From: Eupeodes corollae
Lineage: Eukaryota > Arthropoda > Insecta > Diptera > Syrphidae
DNA length: 64,000 nt
Assembly (NCBI RefSeq): GCF_945859685.1
Contig: NC_079147.1
Coordinates: forward strand, 89,334,315-89,398,314
Reading direction: 5' to 3'
Shown: positions 1-12,690 of the stretch, piece by piece
How positions within the stretch are numbered: position 1 is the stretch's first letter
Layout: every line of letters begins with the position of its first letter
The notes under the pieces: model-generated
The model's input: the letters and a program-made list of their open reading frames with translations, nothing else
Told to the model about the DNA's origin: nothing
Database searches by the model: none
Program-made: the position numbers and the translations under genes

Positions 1-689
1 TAATTTACAGTTCGATTAAGTAAGAACGTGGGTAGGTAATCTCTGTTGAACAAAATGGTTGGCGCTTAAGATTTCTACGGAAAACTTAGGTCAGTAGGCA
101 TTAGTGAAAGGTAATTTGTTGAGGCGAGAAAAGCTTTAGCGAGCTAAAATCAGCTGGTAATTCCAACTGTCAGACTTTGACAGTTGACAGTCGCTATACT
201 ATATTTGCTTTCAAATTGAATAAATAAGTGCGTTTTTTGGTATTCCATATATAGTACAGTGAGAAATTGCCAACAAAATGATCCGCAGTAGCCAGATTTT
301 TGTGTTTAAAAATTCTGACAGAAGATCTGTCAGAATAATAATACAAAAAAAAAACACATAAATAGTAGAAAGTTTTGTGAAAATCAAATATTAAAATTAA
401 CTTATCAAAAAAACAACTAACTAATAACATGGACAATTTTCAAGAAGAAATTGTTTAAAAAAAGGTAATTTAACAGTTGTTTCAAGGAGGGGGTTTGTTC
501 GTAGACTACTACTTTAACATGTGGTGTTGAAGCGAGCTAGATTTGACTCGATTCCCGTCGGAGATCGGAGTCGAGTCAAAATTTGAGAAGAAAAACCTGG
601 AAGAGAAGTTGGTTTAAGAGATAAAGCATTATGGTCTATTTATTTCCATGTTTGTATACTAAAAATATAGTTTTGTTTTAATCAAATTA

Positions 690-1996
690 AAGGGTGTCCC
701 AAAATTAACGTAAGATTTGAATTTGCCGCCATTTGTGCAGTGAAGTGTTGGCAACCCTGAAAAAAAACAATTTGACAGCTAACAGTATAGGGTTATTAAA
801 AATGGAGCGTTACACGATAGAACAACGTGTCTTTATTATTAAAGAATATTTCAAAAATAGTGAAAGCTTGGCGGCTGCAGTTCCAAAATTTCATACAAAA
901 TATGGTCGGAATAGTGTTTTAACTTCGTCAACTGTGAAGAGATTAATTGAAAAATTCAGGGAGACTGGATCGGTTGGAGATGCCAAACACACTGGTCGTT
1001 CAAAAACAAGCCGTTCAAATGTGAATGTCAAAGCAGTGCGTGAGAGTGTTGCTGACAATCCAGGAACCTCAATTCGACGTCGTGCAAATTTGTGCAATTG
1101 CAAAATTTCAAGAACCTCTTTACAGCGTATACTCACCAAAGATCTGTGACTTCATGCTTACAAAATTCAATTAACACAACAATTAAAGCCTAATGACCAT
1201 GGACAGAGAAAAGAGTTCGTTGAATGGATTATTGAACATCAACAAATGGACCCTGATTTTTCGAGCAAGATCATCCTAAGCGATGAAGCACATTTTCATC
1301 TTTATGGCTTTGTCAATCGCCAAAATTGCCGCATTTGGGGTTCGGAGAACCCACATGTGATTGTCGAAAAACAAATGCATCCACAACGCGTGACTTTATG
1401 GTGTGGATTTTGGGCTGGAGGCATAATTGGGCCATATTTTTTTGAAAATGATGCTGGTCAAGCAGTGACTGTTACTGGTGCTCGATATCGCGACATGATT
1501 ACAGTTCTTTCTGCCAAAATTGGATGATATTGATGTGTCCAATATGTGGTTTCAACAAGACGGTGCTACATGTCATACAGCCCGTGAAACAATTCAATTA
1601 CTGTATGAGACATTTCCAGGTCGTGTACTCTCTCGTTTCGGTGATCAAAATTGCCCTCCTAGATCGTGTGATTTATCACCATTAGACTTCTTTTTATGGG
1701 GTTATTTGAAATCACAAGTCTATGTCAACAAGCCCACAACCACCCGTGCATTAAAGGAGGAGATTTAACGCTGCATCAACGAAATTCATCCACATTTATG
1801 CAGAATGGTCATGGAAAATTTCAACAAAAGAGTGCGCATGTGCATGCAAAGCCGTGGAGGTCATTTTTCCGATGTGTTATTCCATAAATATCCCTATCCT
1901 ATGTACTTTACGAGTCAGTTAAAATATAACTATCAAAAGTCTAAAAACGGCGTTTTCTATTTAATTCAAATCTTGCGTTAATTTTGGGACACCCTT
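690..1996 (+). mobile_element. Rosa-like (DD41D) mariner transposon, nearly full length
   Basis: The element is bounded by terminal inverted repeats of about 32 bp beginning AAGGGTGTCCCAAAATTAAC; the two ends differ at one visible position. The left flank is TA at 688-689 and the right flank is CA at 1997-1998, which fits a TA target duplication with one mutated base. The 1307-bp length is normal for mariner elements. It contains one transposase reading frame on the plus strand with three lesions. Forty-one residues separate the second and third catalytic aspartates. That spacing is the mark of the rosa (DD41D) lineage first described from a tephritid fly. Confidence 0.9.
802..1981 (+). pseudogene. 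DD41D mariner transposase, disabled
   Basis: This encodes the cut-and-paste transposase of the surrounding element. The start chosen is the ATG at 802 (MERYTIEQRV), where the N-terminal helix-turn-helix begins. The catalytic triad is visible: the D of DEAHFH (codon 1282-1284), the D of WFQQDGATCHTA, and the D of SPLDFFLWGYLK, with 41 residues between the last two. The frame is broken in three places. There is a TGA at 1147-1149 after TKDL with the same frame continuing as LHAYKIQLTQ, a +1 shift near 1519, and a TAA at 1766-1768 after LKEEI with matching sequence continuing as RCINEIHPH. The last stop lies inside the right terminal repeat. With only three lesions it is a fairly young inactive copy. 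Confidence 0.9.
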
Positions 1997-2835
1997 CACA
2001 AACCAAAATGGACATAGAGTAGGCATATGGTGCTGAACTATTCAGTTCTTTATCTATCTCACTTGAAGTCATAAGAAACATCGAAACACCATTTGTATTT
2101 TAGAAAGTGCTGTTATACTTAATCATTTTTAAATCTTCTTGTGCGGTGGAAACACCAAAAAGATTTATTTAATCTAAACTGAGATAAACCTTTGGTGGAA
2201 ACATAGCACAACTTAATTATGTTTTCTATTGTTTTATCTTGTAAAATAAACCCTGTTAGTGCATTTTCATTAACAAAACTAAATAATATCAGCAGTAACA
2301 GATTGATTTTTTTTCCCCAATGAAAAACACATGATTCCAACTGCACAACTACTCAACGAACACAGCCATCGAGATACAAATGCAATATCAATCGTACCAA
2401 CATTTGAGAATGAACTCATTTAAGATCCATTCGAGACTCGTATAAATGTCAAAAACCCATCCATACTCTAACTTTTATCGGTGTTATTTATACTATGGAT
2501 ATAGTTTTTGTTATTCGTGTAAAATCCTACTGTACTTTACATAGATTTTCCAACAAAACACGGGTAGTGATTAAAATAGAGTTTAAAAAAATTTGCTAAT
2601 AATGAAAGTTTTTGTATAAAGATGGGTGTTTAGATCGAGAAGGCTTTCAACATTTTACAATCGGAATAATAGTCCTTTACTGAATTGACTACGGCAGCAT
2701 CATGTGCTGTTCTTGGACGCAATTAAAGACAACTCCTCTTGGTATTCAAATTTGGGTGTCGCTTATAAAGGCTGGGCTATTTTTGAGTCGTAACTTGGGC
2801 TTGCACACGTACAAAATTCATATGATAAAAATTAG

Positions 2836-3316
2836 ATTGCGCAACAGTCCGTAGAAAACCAGAGCCTTATAACTTACAACTCTCAGCCATTGATGTTTGC
2901 AATTAGTTTCAGTCTTGTCGAATCCAAACGGCTAATTTACGACTTGTCAAAATGTTTTCAATGATGAAACCCAATGATAACTATAACTGGCGCCTTCTAT
3001 CTGTGATTTATGAGCATCTAATGCATCACGAAGAAAGTTACTGTTTCATGTAGATTTCACGCTGAAAACGTCATTGATCCATTTTTTTAAGAAAGACCTT
3101 GCTAAAAACCATCACTTTTAACAGCAAGTCCTATAAGTCGATGATTTAAAAATGCCTTGGACCAGAATAGATGATAATGGACAGTACAACAAAAACATGT
3201 GATTTAAAGAAGATGCTGGCCTAACGTTCTTTCTTCGCAAGAGGCACTACCCGCGTCGCAGGAAGATAACCCAAGACCTCTCGCATAACGCACTTATCAT
3301 CACTGACCAAGCTACG
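2836..3316 (-). repeat. tRNA-derived SINE, degraded and split
   Basis: The tail end (2836-2963) reads GCGCAACAGTCCGT and continues like the SINEs at 29973, 35165 and 35923. The head end (about 3231-3316) has TCGCAAGAGGCA and CCCAAGACCTCTCGCATAA, which match the head of those copies. Between them lies a segment of mariner relic (3009-3230). Orientation is minus, because the tRNA-like head lies at the higher coordinates. It is heavily mutated, and the A and B boxes are not clearly preserved in this copy. Confidence 0.55.
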
Positions 3317-3600
3317 ATTGATATGAGCATCTAATGAATCACGAAGAAAGTTACTGTTTCATGTGGATTTCACGCTGGAAACGTCATTGATCCATTTTTC
3401 TTTGAAAAAGACCTTGCGCAAAGCCATCATTTCTAACGGCAAGTCCTATCTATAAGTCGATGATTCATCTACCAGAGTAGATGATAATGGACAGGACAAC
3501 AAAATCATGTGGTTTTAACAAGATACCGGCTCTACGTTCTACTCAATAAAGGACGCATTCGAAATTATATAAGAGGTTTTTTAATTCGCAAGAAAGAATT
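3009..3600 (+). pseudogene. Mariner-like transposase relic with internal duplication
   Basis: Two direct copies of a segment of about 220 bp (3009-3230 and 3322-3540) begin TATGAGCATCTAATG and end ACGTTCT. The second copy, read across frameshifts, gives KVTVSCGFHAGNVIDPFFFE and later IMWFQQDTGSTF. These match the middle of mariner transposases, where the usual text is like VTLWCGFWAGG...IGPYFF and WFQQDGATCHTA. The first copy carries the same region with different mutations. SINE head sequence lies between the two. The frame is broken many times and the C-terminal catalytic region is not recognisable beyond 3600. Confidence 0.6.
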
Positions 3601-4185
3601 GAGAATAGGTCACCGAGCCTAAATTCAAGGTTAAACTAAATTCTGATTGTCTGTTTCATGAAGTCGCACATAACCGATAAACAATTCACACACCCAAACA
3701 ATGCATTTTCCGACAAGCCTCCCAAAATGATATCGATGATATCTGAAAGACTGAAACTGACAGTATATTAATTCATGCAGAGAGGGATTGGAAGTATGTA
3801 CAAAGTGATTATTCCGGTTACGAAGAAAAATGAGTCCGGGTTGAGGGACCAATTTTCTAAGAGAGAAACAAAAATAGTTAATACAATCTTTAAGATTTAA
3901 AAATTGAAGGTGCTATAAGACTTTCAGAGGCTTAGGCTATTTCCGAGCTTAATTTGAATTGTTTAAACAACTTTACTAGAAATTTCACCGCCAAGAATGT
4001 AACAAATCATCAATTTCAAGATGATTCTAAATTCTTTGTTCTCCATAAAATTGTATATGGTCACCACATAGCTACAAGAGCCCCATATGAACAACGTGTC
4101 ACGCGGGTTGTTCTCGTGTAACGTGTGCGCTGCCAACTTTCGATTAAACAAATATTTATTATTATATAAGTTTGCTACTATACTT

Positions 4186-4208
4186 GTACTCGTACTCGTA
4201 CTCGTACT
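4186..4208. repeat. GTACTC microsatellite
   Basis: Nearly four perfect units of a 6-bp repeat. Confidence 0.9.
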
Positions 4209-4795
4209 AACAACTGCCAGTTAATCTCCGACATGACTTACATATCCATATATCTGCATTTATGTGCATTAAGAGCACCTGTGCAGAGTGCAGAGTACAG
4301 TGTACAAATGCGTGATATAGCTAATGAATTTTATAGAAAGATACTTAAAGCAATTCATGAGATACTTATTCTGAGATTTTTCTTTTATATTCTACCTCTA
4401 ACTACCCTACCTCTATTTACTATACTACCTATTCAAAAAGGCTAATTAATGGCAAATTGATATAGGACGGATTCTTAAGTTAAAATATACACAGTGTAGG
4501 ACTGCAAGAAGTCATAGGAAATATATTATGCACGTTACCTGTGTGATGGTTGGTAATAAATCCACTTAGAGAATGAAGCCGATGTTATCCACTCTATGAC
4601 GTATCTGAAAAGATAGAAAAAGAAATAAATTAGCATCTAGCATAAAGCGCGTGTATAAAGTAGCTGTCAGTTTGTATACTTTGAAGGTATGTTTAAAGTA
4701 GTTATATTCATATTTGCGTGGCCTTGTCCTGCATAATTTATGATGCGTTTTACATTCTATTCTCCTGGTGTTTCTCTTTTATTAGCCGGTCTTTA

Positions 4796-4818
4796 TCTCT
4801 CTCTCTCTCTCTCTCTCT
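4796..4818. repeat. TC dinucleotide microsatellite
   Basis: About eleven and a half uninterrupted TC units. Confidence 0.95.
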
Positions 4819-5729
4819 ATAAGTTAGCCAAGCCGATTGATCTGAGCTGAACTAAACCGGGCTTTGAATGTAAGTAACAACTTTTTTTTCTTTTTGCTTT
4901 ACCAATTAGCATTCGTATACGTAAAGAAAAGTCAGTTTGAATATACGTAACGTAATTCTGAGAAAAATACTAAGAATTTTATTGCGCTGAATGTGATACG
5001 TCTGCGTGTGTCCGTCGTCGTCGTGTCCGTTTGCGTTCTTTTCTTTAGTTGTCGTCGTCGGAGCATTGCAAAGTTTGTTTTACCTCATCTTATTTTACTT
5101 TTGTTGAATGTAACTTAAGTTAAGTATATCTTTTCATGTAGAGTAGATAAGATAGAGCAAAAAAAACTAAATAAGAACAACGTCAAAAAAAAACACGCGA
5201 TGAATGACGTCAGTTCATGTACTATAGATTTTTATTTCTCAAGTCGGTTAATGGTCTAACCTTGAAGTGTAAACAGAGATATACCTACAAAGATACCGGT
5301 AAGTATTCTTTTTGATACTACGCTTATACTCTTGTTCTTAAGGGCAACGTTAGAGTTTTCAAAGAAAAATTATTTCTCGTTTTTTTTAATTTTGGGCAAA
5401 GTTGCTTTGATCACGTCAAATAAAATAACACTCAAGTTAACTATAAAAACAATCTAAAAACAACCAGTTTTTCTGAAAACCTAAGGGTCTGTTTGGACAA
5501 TCATTGTTCAATATTTCAACCGTGGTTCAGAAATTTTATTATTCAACGATTTTATTCCATTATGTAAGTAACGTAACGTTGAATTATGAATTAACAGTAT
5601 AAAATTACTCTGGACCTATATTTACATTCACCGTTAAGTGACTTCTGACATTTCAGTATTTCATTTCGCTTCATCTTGATTTCTTTTTTAAACAAGATTG
5701 TCAAGAAATATGTCCAACATTAAAGCATT

Positions 5730-6131
5730 ATTCACATGAGAACGACCAACGACCAACGAATAAACGAATATTCGTCGATTTTGACATTTCTTTCACATGA
5801 GAGTTTTTAATTCGTCGAGAATGAATGAACAACAATGATTATTTTAGGTTAAGTACGCGCGATTATTTTATTCGCTGTGAGTGTGGATAATGTGGAACGC
5901 GAATAAGGTTTGACAGTTCGTATAAACTTGAATTTTGTTCGCAACGAATAAATTTGTTTTCTTAAATTTATTAATATATGACATTGAAAAGTAAAAGTAC
6001 GTTTCATAAATCAAATAGAAACTATATTGCTATCGTTTCGTTAAAAAATTGTGTGGAAATAATGTCTTCAAACTTATAAAAATTCACATTTTGTAATCTA
6101 TTCATCGTTCGTTGGTCGCGCTCATGTGAAT
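5730..6131. mobile_element. MITE-like element with inverted termini
   Basis: The left end ATTCACATGAGAACGACCAA and the right end (reverse complement ATTCACATGAGCGCGACCAA) form terminal inverted repeats of about 25 bp with two mismatches. The element is 402 bp and AT-rich, with no coding frame. I could not define a target-site duplication, so the superfamily is open. Confidence 0.7.
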
Positions 6132-7635
6132 ACTACTTAAATCCGTCACTTAGTCCGGCCTAAAACCTAAGCGGAGGCCTGTTCACTCGTTGTACAATCA
6201 GTATTGAATATCTTAAACTGGGTTCAGCAATTTTAGCAAATACGGATTTTTTTCAGTTAAGTGAGGTTCAATTCAGTTCAATTTATGTGTACTTGAACTT
6301 CTGTTGAACCTCTGTTCAAGTGGAAGAGCAAGTTGTTCAAAAATTGTATTTCTGTTCTCACTACAGGTGGAATTATTGTAGATTTTAGATATTTTTGACA
6401 GATATTAATTTGTGTTGAAAGAAAGATTCAATTCAACCAACCCATTCGATGACTTTAGTTTGGTCTTGTTTGGGCAATCCCGTGAATTACTTGAGTAAAT
6501 ATAAATTTTTCGTAATTTGTAATTGTGTCGAGGAAGTTGAATCATATTTCGTTTAAGATTTTTTTCTTTTTTCTGCTCACAAACAAAAAAAAAAGATAGG
6601 TTATGAAGCGGTCACTAAGCAAACGGGAAGATTACTTTTATAATTAGTACCTTCCCTACTTACCTACCGCCTGATAACCTTGTTAAGTATTTGCAAAAAT
6701 AAATTGAGGTTATTTGTAAAGATTTGAGAATCTTATTGGTTCAGATAAAAAAGGTGTGACAAAAGAGAACAACAATTTTGTAACAACGGAACACGTGGTT
6801 AAAAGATCATATGAATTTTCACACCAAACTACAGCTGAATTTTTTCTGTTTTTCAATTAAATGTTTTAAAACAGAAATAAACAATCATTAAAGAAAAGTT
6901 TAATTTTTTCGATTGAAACAGTTGAAAAGTTGTGGCTTGTCAAAAGTTGATTGAATACCATTGAAGAAGATTGAAAACGAATTTTCGATACTGTCATCTT
7001 TGACAGCGATGTTGTTTTCAAGGCATCTGTCAAATTTGTGGTTTATATTTGTGACAAATTAATGGTTACATGTAAAGCTCAGCAAATGAGAAGTTGATTA
7101 CTAGAAAAAGCAATATCATTTACCTCAAAAACTTTGGCTAAGTTTTCAGGAAACCAGTCATTAGGTACTGTCTCAAAATGTATACATTCTTTTTATTTAC
7201 TGTGGTCTTCTTTTACTTTTCGTGTAATTAAGTAGTTTCGATAATGTTTTTAACCTCGCCATACAATAAAACTAAGACTTTTGACAGAGTTTAAAGATGT
7301 AGCTTTAGTAACTTGGATATTTGTTCGAAAAAAAAACGATAGATAAGTCATCACAGTCAAGGGAAGATGTTATTTTTATGAAAAATTCTTTGAAAACATC
7401 GACCTCACCTCTATTTGTATATAATTTACTTTAATACTCGTTAAGCTGACTTAAATCGCCGCTAAATCGAAAAAAATATTAAATTAGTGCCCTTTCAAGA
7501 GTCATATTTTAACTTTTAGATGTCAAATAAATTGAGCGGCCATTTTTACTTTCAAAAACTTTTCACAACCAATTAAACGACATTTACTATTTTGTCTAAC
7601 CTACCCAGTGAGAAATAGATAAAATGACGAGACAT
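6132..7635. other. No gene seen
   Basis: AT-rich non-coding sequence. Several scattered TTTGACAG-type words occur near 6400 and 6990-7035. Nothing else is supportable. Confidence 0.5.
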
Positions 7636-7976
7636 TAATGGCTGAATCACAAACACGCTTCAGCTTCGTCTGCGTTACGGTGGCCATGCTTCGAGGTTGC
7701 TTTGAATGACATTTATATTATTTCATCCCTCCAAAGAGCAAATATTTTGTTTGTAAATATTTGTGCACAGCTGTTGAGCTGTCAGACAAAGCAAATGTTC
7801 AGACTAGAGCTTCCGTTTGGAGTCACATTACGTTACATTACGTTCTTTTCCTTACGATTGTCAAACGGAACATGAGATCGAAGCTCCATTGTAATAGCAT
7901 GCATTGAATTCCTTTGGCTGGACTCGTAAACGTCAGGCGAAGCCAAAGCTGAAGCGTGTTTGTGTTTCAGCCATTA
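7636..7976. mobile_element. MITE-like element with about 32-bp inverted termini
   Basis: The left end begins TAATGGCTGAATCACAAACA and the right end, reverse-complemented, begins TAATGGCTGAAACACAAACA. The match runs on through CGCTTCAGCTT with about two mismatches in 32 bp. The element is 341 bp and has no reading frame. A TA within the ATTAAT/ATTAAA borders could be the target duplication, but the edges are ambiguous by a base or two. Confidence 0.75.
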
Positions 7977-10427
7977 AATGAGTCATCCCAACACAGTCGT
8001 TCTACTAACAAATCAAATCGAGTACAGATGACAGTTCATAAAGTAAATAATTAATTTGTTCATTTATCGGATTATTATTATGAGTTGTGAAATTGTGTAA
8101 ATTTCCGTCACAAATAGATTATATTATTACGGGTAAAGAACTCTGATTTCTGGATTCTCAAATAAAAGTTATAACAATTAATTTTATTTTTATTTCATTA
8201 CAAAACAAGAAGCGCCATTTTGGCAGCAATATCGAATAAGTTATTATTAATGTTTTCCATTATTTTTTACGGTTTTCTTAGAAAAATGTATGTACAGCAA
8301 TAAGTCACTTACTAAAATGGGACATTACTCATGAAATCCGTAAGACAACTTTCAACTTGTTAAAATATAAAACAGAATAAACTAAACTAACATTGACAAG
8401 TCGAATTTCATTGGTGCGCGTTAGGGATAAATTTAGTTTTGTTAAGTAAATTCTGTCAAATTATTAACGGACAGAAATAAAACAAACATAACCACAATTT
8501 TCTCTTAAAAACCAAAAATACAAAACAAATACGATATTTGCCAAATGTTGTTCTTTTTGTCTTGAGAAAATAACTTAATTTTTGAGACTGCGCAGTATTA
8601 AAGTCTGCTGTCTAGAGCTCTTTAATCACTTGAAATTGATCGTTCCATAAAATTGAACAAAATTACAAAAGAAAAACAAAATATTTCCACTTAAGAGCAT
8701 CAAAAAAATTGTTTTTTTTTTTGTTTCATTTAAAACCACTTCAAAACCACTCGAATATTAATTTAGGAGTTCTTTACAATCAAATCCTTTTCTTATGAAA
8801 CAAAAATAAAATAAATTTGTTGTTTTTTGTATTTTATGTCTGCTTTTAGAAGAGTGATTTGTCATTCTGTCTCACACACAGAAATACCAACATTTCTCTC
8901 TGTTTACCTGTCCGCAACCACCTACTTTCAGAATCAATTTCAATTCTAATATTAATGGCGTCATACAGAACCAAAACTAAAACCAAAACGAAAATGAACA
9001 TCCCACTCGCATTTAGACGACAACCTAAAGTCGTCGGTCGCTCGTGACAACCTGTATGTGAGTCAGTTCAATTTGGCAGATATTCAATTCAAAATAAATT
9101 GCAGCACAAAACAAAATGTTCTTATTCGTATCATTAAAAAAAATAAACACGGATTTCCGTAAAAATGAAATCATCGTTGATTTATCACTTCTTAGAATTT
9201 GCTAATTTTTGACATTTTCTAACTAATTTCCATTATATTCCCAATTGACACTACCTTAAGTCAAGTGACAGTTGACTGATGATGATGACAGTTTTTGTTT
9301 ATGAGTGAAAGCATTCAGCAATCAGCATTCAGCACGTTCGTAGCCAAGACTTGAATACGAATACCTAAAGGAATATAGAGCCACGGGCGGCACATGGCAC
9401 TTTAATCATCATAACTTGTCGATTAAAAGTAATAGTCTGGAACGGCATCAGACAGGTGGGCGTGTTTGATGTCTAACTCATTCATGTGTGACCTACACTT
9501 TTGGGTAATTACCATTGTCAAACTGCATACTAATCAGCATCTGTTTCCAACAGAATTCCAATCTCTTAAAAATATTCCAGGTAGTAAAGTAAGACTATTT
9601 TTATGCTAATCAGGGCCTATAAAACATCAGACATTTATGGGAAGAGTTTAGAGTTTGGTAAAATCAAAGTGATTTAAAAATATTTATTCGCATATGTTTT
9701 GTTGATTCCAATGAGCATCGATCAAATTAGCAGTCCATTAGAAATTTCTACATAATTTGATTGTGACACAGAAATAAATACTACTTATTAAAAATGTTTA
9801 GGTATATGAGGTATGATAAATGTGTTCAGAAAACAATACCATACTCCCGTCCCGACTTTATATGGGGACATCAATCAAGTTCCATTTGGCTAAGATAGGT
9901 ATTTAGACAGACACAATTTGACTTTACCTCGCCTGGCATTAGACCACACCTTGACAGTGAACAAAAAGAGAAAGAGAGAGATCATATTGAGGACATATAT
10001 TTTTTGAAAAGCTCACACAAAAATAAAACAAACGCAATATCCGTATCACCATGATTGATGGAATACCAACGAAAACGTTTTACGAATTTGCATTTTATGC
10101 AACCAAAACTAAAAAATCTGACAGCTGCTGTACACGTTTGTTTTATTATTACGACAATGATTGTCAATTTGGTTAACGCACCAAGTTATAGAGTGGTTAA
10201 CTGATAACGCATAACGTATCCATTTAACGCTTATACGTACTTTTTTTTGTTGTTATGTATGCCCACGGGAATTATTGTGTATACGCCTTAATGCTTTGGT
10301 GCAATGTGTGTGCTAAATTCATTGTAAGCCAAGTGAAATGTCAAAGTCAGATATAGGCACTTGACAGACGAAAGCGAAATGAGGGATGGTGGGTTTCTAT
10401 CTATTTCTTTACAACACACACTTTTAA
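7977..10427. other. No gene seen
   Basis: AT-rich sequence with only short chance reading frames. An A-rich AAAACC-type simple patch lies near 8970-8995, and a cluster of TGACAG/TGACAC words near 9245-9295. Confidence 0.5.
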
Positions 10428-11810
10428 ACAGGGTGGGTCAAAAGTTCCATCCTAACTTGAAAAAATCAGAACTCTCCTGTTCGTATTTTTGTTTATTATC
10501 ATTTAAAAGAATGACATTTATTATAGGGTTCAATTAATTGACTTAAGGGGCTATGTAAACCATAGTTTAATCTACTAAAATTAGTATTCAATGGTTTTTG
10601 GAGGGACGACTTAAACCAAAGTTTGAACTACCAAGAACTGATGATGGTGATGAAATTTGTCCATTTATTATTCCAACAATAAAACAAAATTGCAAGTGCA
10701 TCCTATGATATGTCAAAAAAGGAAAGTTTATGAGCGAAAGTCTTTGTGAGTAAGGTGGTAATATATGAATATCATTTTTTCTGAATGGCTTCGAGTCTTG
10801 TGACGTGTGCCCATACTGCACAGGCATATTCCAGGACTAGTCTCACATATGAATCAAGGAAATCACGACCAAATCTCTTAATGAAACCTAGAATTCTATT
10901 TACTATGAAGTTAATATGTTCATTGAATGTTAGTTTAGAATCTAAGACAAAACTTAAGTCAGAAAATACCTATACTCTACTTAAAGGGCAAGAATCCATC
11001 ATGTAACGACGATTGAAACTTTTTGTGTGTAAAACTCATGGTTTTACATTTGTCAACATTTAAAACAAACGATTATTATTGCACCATTCCCTTAGTATTT
11101 TTGAAAATTTAAATGTATCAGCATGTATGATCGAAACCAAATCAATTATAAATAAAACAAATAGAATAGGACCAAGATGGCTACCCTGAGGGACACCAGA
11201 ATTCACAAGAAATGAACTTTAACACTCATTACGAAATTTAACATTATAACGTCTTTCTTTCAAACATGAGGAGATCCAGTTTATGATTTAGTTGTTAAAA
11301 CCTTGCTGTGCTGGTGTTAAAAGTATTGTTTTATGATACAATTTGTCAAAGGCATTGCTGATGCTGAAATCAGTCAAAAACATCAAAGACATCTAAAGTC
11401 ATGTTTAAATTAAGTGCTATGTCCAAAGCAGGATGATGACAATTTGACAGCAAAAGAAATCCCAGCTGTTTCACAGCATATGGTTTCGGAGAAAAATATC
11501 AGATCGAGTGTTTTTTAAAAATGGTTCTTTACACAGTGGAGTTGACTAAAGCCACATGAAGACATACCATCAGGTAATAAACGGTCATTTAAAGTTGTCG
11601 CAGTTATTGGAACGTATAGAAGTTATCGTCGTCAATTTGAATCCGATTAAGGTTGGGTAAATTAAAAACAATAGCAACCAGTATATCGTCTTCAGGTTCC
11701 AAAACTTGTAAGATTTACTTAAAATGAGCTTTTAAAAGGATCAAATTGAATTTGAATCTATAAAAGCTATAATCACTTTGAATTAGGAAGTCACTTTTGA
11801 CCCACCCTGT
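10428..11810. mobile_element. TIR element (Tc1/mariner-type ends) enclosing LINE sequence
   Basis: The left terminus ACAGGGTGGGTCAAAAGT and the right terminus (reverse complement identical for these 18 bases) face each other 1383 bp apart, with further similarity TCCTAA just inside. The right flank allows a TA and the left shows AA at the same place, so a degraded TA duplication is possible. Most of the interior is a reverse-strand LINE relic, which implies that a short non-autonomous element was later enlarged by a LINE insertion. Confidence 0.65.
10500..11640 (-). pseudogene. Non-LTR retrotransposon relic (endonuclease end plus reverse transcriptase)
   Basis: Read on the minus strand with frameshifts. 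Around 11580-11410 there is LPDGMSSCGFSQLHCVKNHF and then HHPALDIALNLN, which resemble the C-terminal part of a Jockey-type endonuclease. From 11375 the reverse transcriptase follows: DFSISNAFDKLYHKT, then INWISSCLKERRYNVKFRN, then SGVPQGSHLGPILFVLFIID. The catalytic YADD is not clearly preserved (IHADTFKF stands near its place). Around 10960-10780 there is DSKLTFNEHINFIVNRILGF and then LVLEYACAVWAHVTRLEAIQ. The end reads SRLNYGLHSPLSQ near 10550. The stretch between endonuclease and polymerase is deleted. The clade is Jockey/CR1-like by appearance only. Confidence 0.8.
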
Positions 11811-12690
11811 ACTAAATAATAATTTGCAATATACTTTGTCTGTTTGATTTGGTTTTGAATTGTGTTGTACAGTGGGTCTGGGATTATCGTGCTTATCAAT
11901 GATTGATAGGCAGCATGACTTCATCCAATTCGTCGAGCAATAAAACGCATTCCATTATTTTTTTTATCGATACGAAGCTAAATAAAATTAAATATATAAA
12001 TAAAAATGTGTAGTGCTATAGACCGATATGAGTACTGCAAAAAAACTTAATTTTTTTTTAATTTGTTATAAACTTTTTTGTGAACATTTATCAGTAAAAT
12101 ACAACAAAAAAATATAAACAAAATAAGCACTTAATGGCTTTTAATCGATTTATTGTTTGGATGAATTTGCGAAATAAGCTTTTGGCAGATAAAACAAAAA
12201 TTAACTAGGTATCGTGAACATTTAAGTATTTTGATTGATTAGGTATAAGGCCAATTGATGTATGTCATGCATCCTAACATAAAACAATAAGCGGATTTGT
12301 GGAAATAAGGTATGAGGTAGTATTTAAAAAAAGGTTATTTGCAAAATAGTTATAATCATTCTTTGGCCAATTCCGTTTTTTATAACCAGGAAATAGGTAA
12401 TTTAATGGAAATTTATATGCTGATGAATTAAAATGACTCATGTCCAAAATTCAATCAAACTAGTTTATTGACAAAATAAAATTGCAAACAAACTGAAGTG
12501 TTCAAAAGTATTTAGATTTAGTGAAACATTTTCTATTTTAGAGCAGAATTTTGTACGGTGGATGAATGTCAAAAATGTACACCAATTAACGAATTAATTT
12601 TTACATAATTCATTCCAAAAAAACGTATCTTTAACAGAAGTACACTTCAGCGTTTACGCATTTTTTTAATATTTTATTAAGATTTTGATA
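11811..12690. other. No gene seen
   Basis: Very AT-rich. No recognisable protein, repeat or RNA. Confidence 0.5.

Larger units (their letters stand above)
215..2536 (+). repeat. Dispersed repeat family R, copy 1 (split by a mariner element)
   Basis: The flanks of the mariner at 690-1996 match two other places in the window: 12691-13545 on the same strand and 39118-39785 on the opposite strand. Shared landmarks are a segment around GTCAGAATAATAAT near 330, a GGAATCGAGTCAAAATTTG-like stretch near 565, the phrase AACCTTTGGTGGAAACATAG near 2187, and a right end at TGTAAAATCCTACTGTACT near 2535. No coding capacity common to the copies is evident and I do not recognise the family. Boundaries are approximate and come from where the copies stop matching. 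Copies 2 and 3 lack part of the centre, so copy 1 is the fullest, apart from its insertion. Confidence 0.75.
3601..5729. other. No gene seen; two microsatellites
   Basis: Reading frames here are short and look like chance. Simple repeats of GTACTC (4186-4208) and TC (4796-4818) are present, plus a small CGT-rich patch near 5010-5060. Confidence 0.6.
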
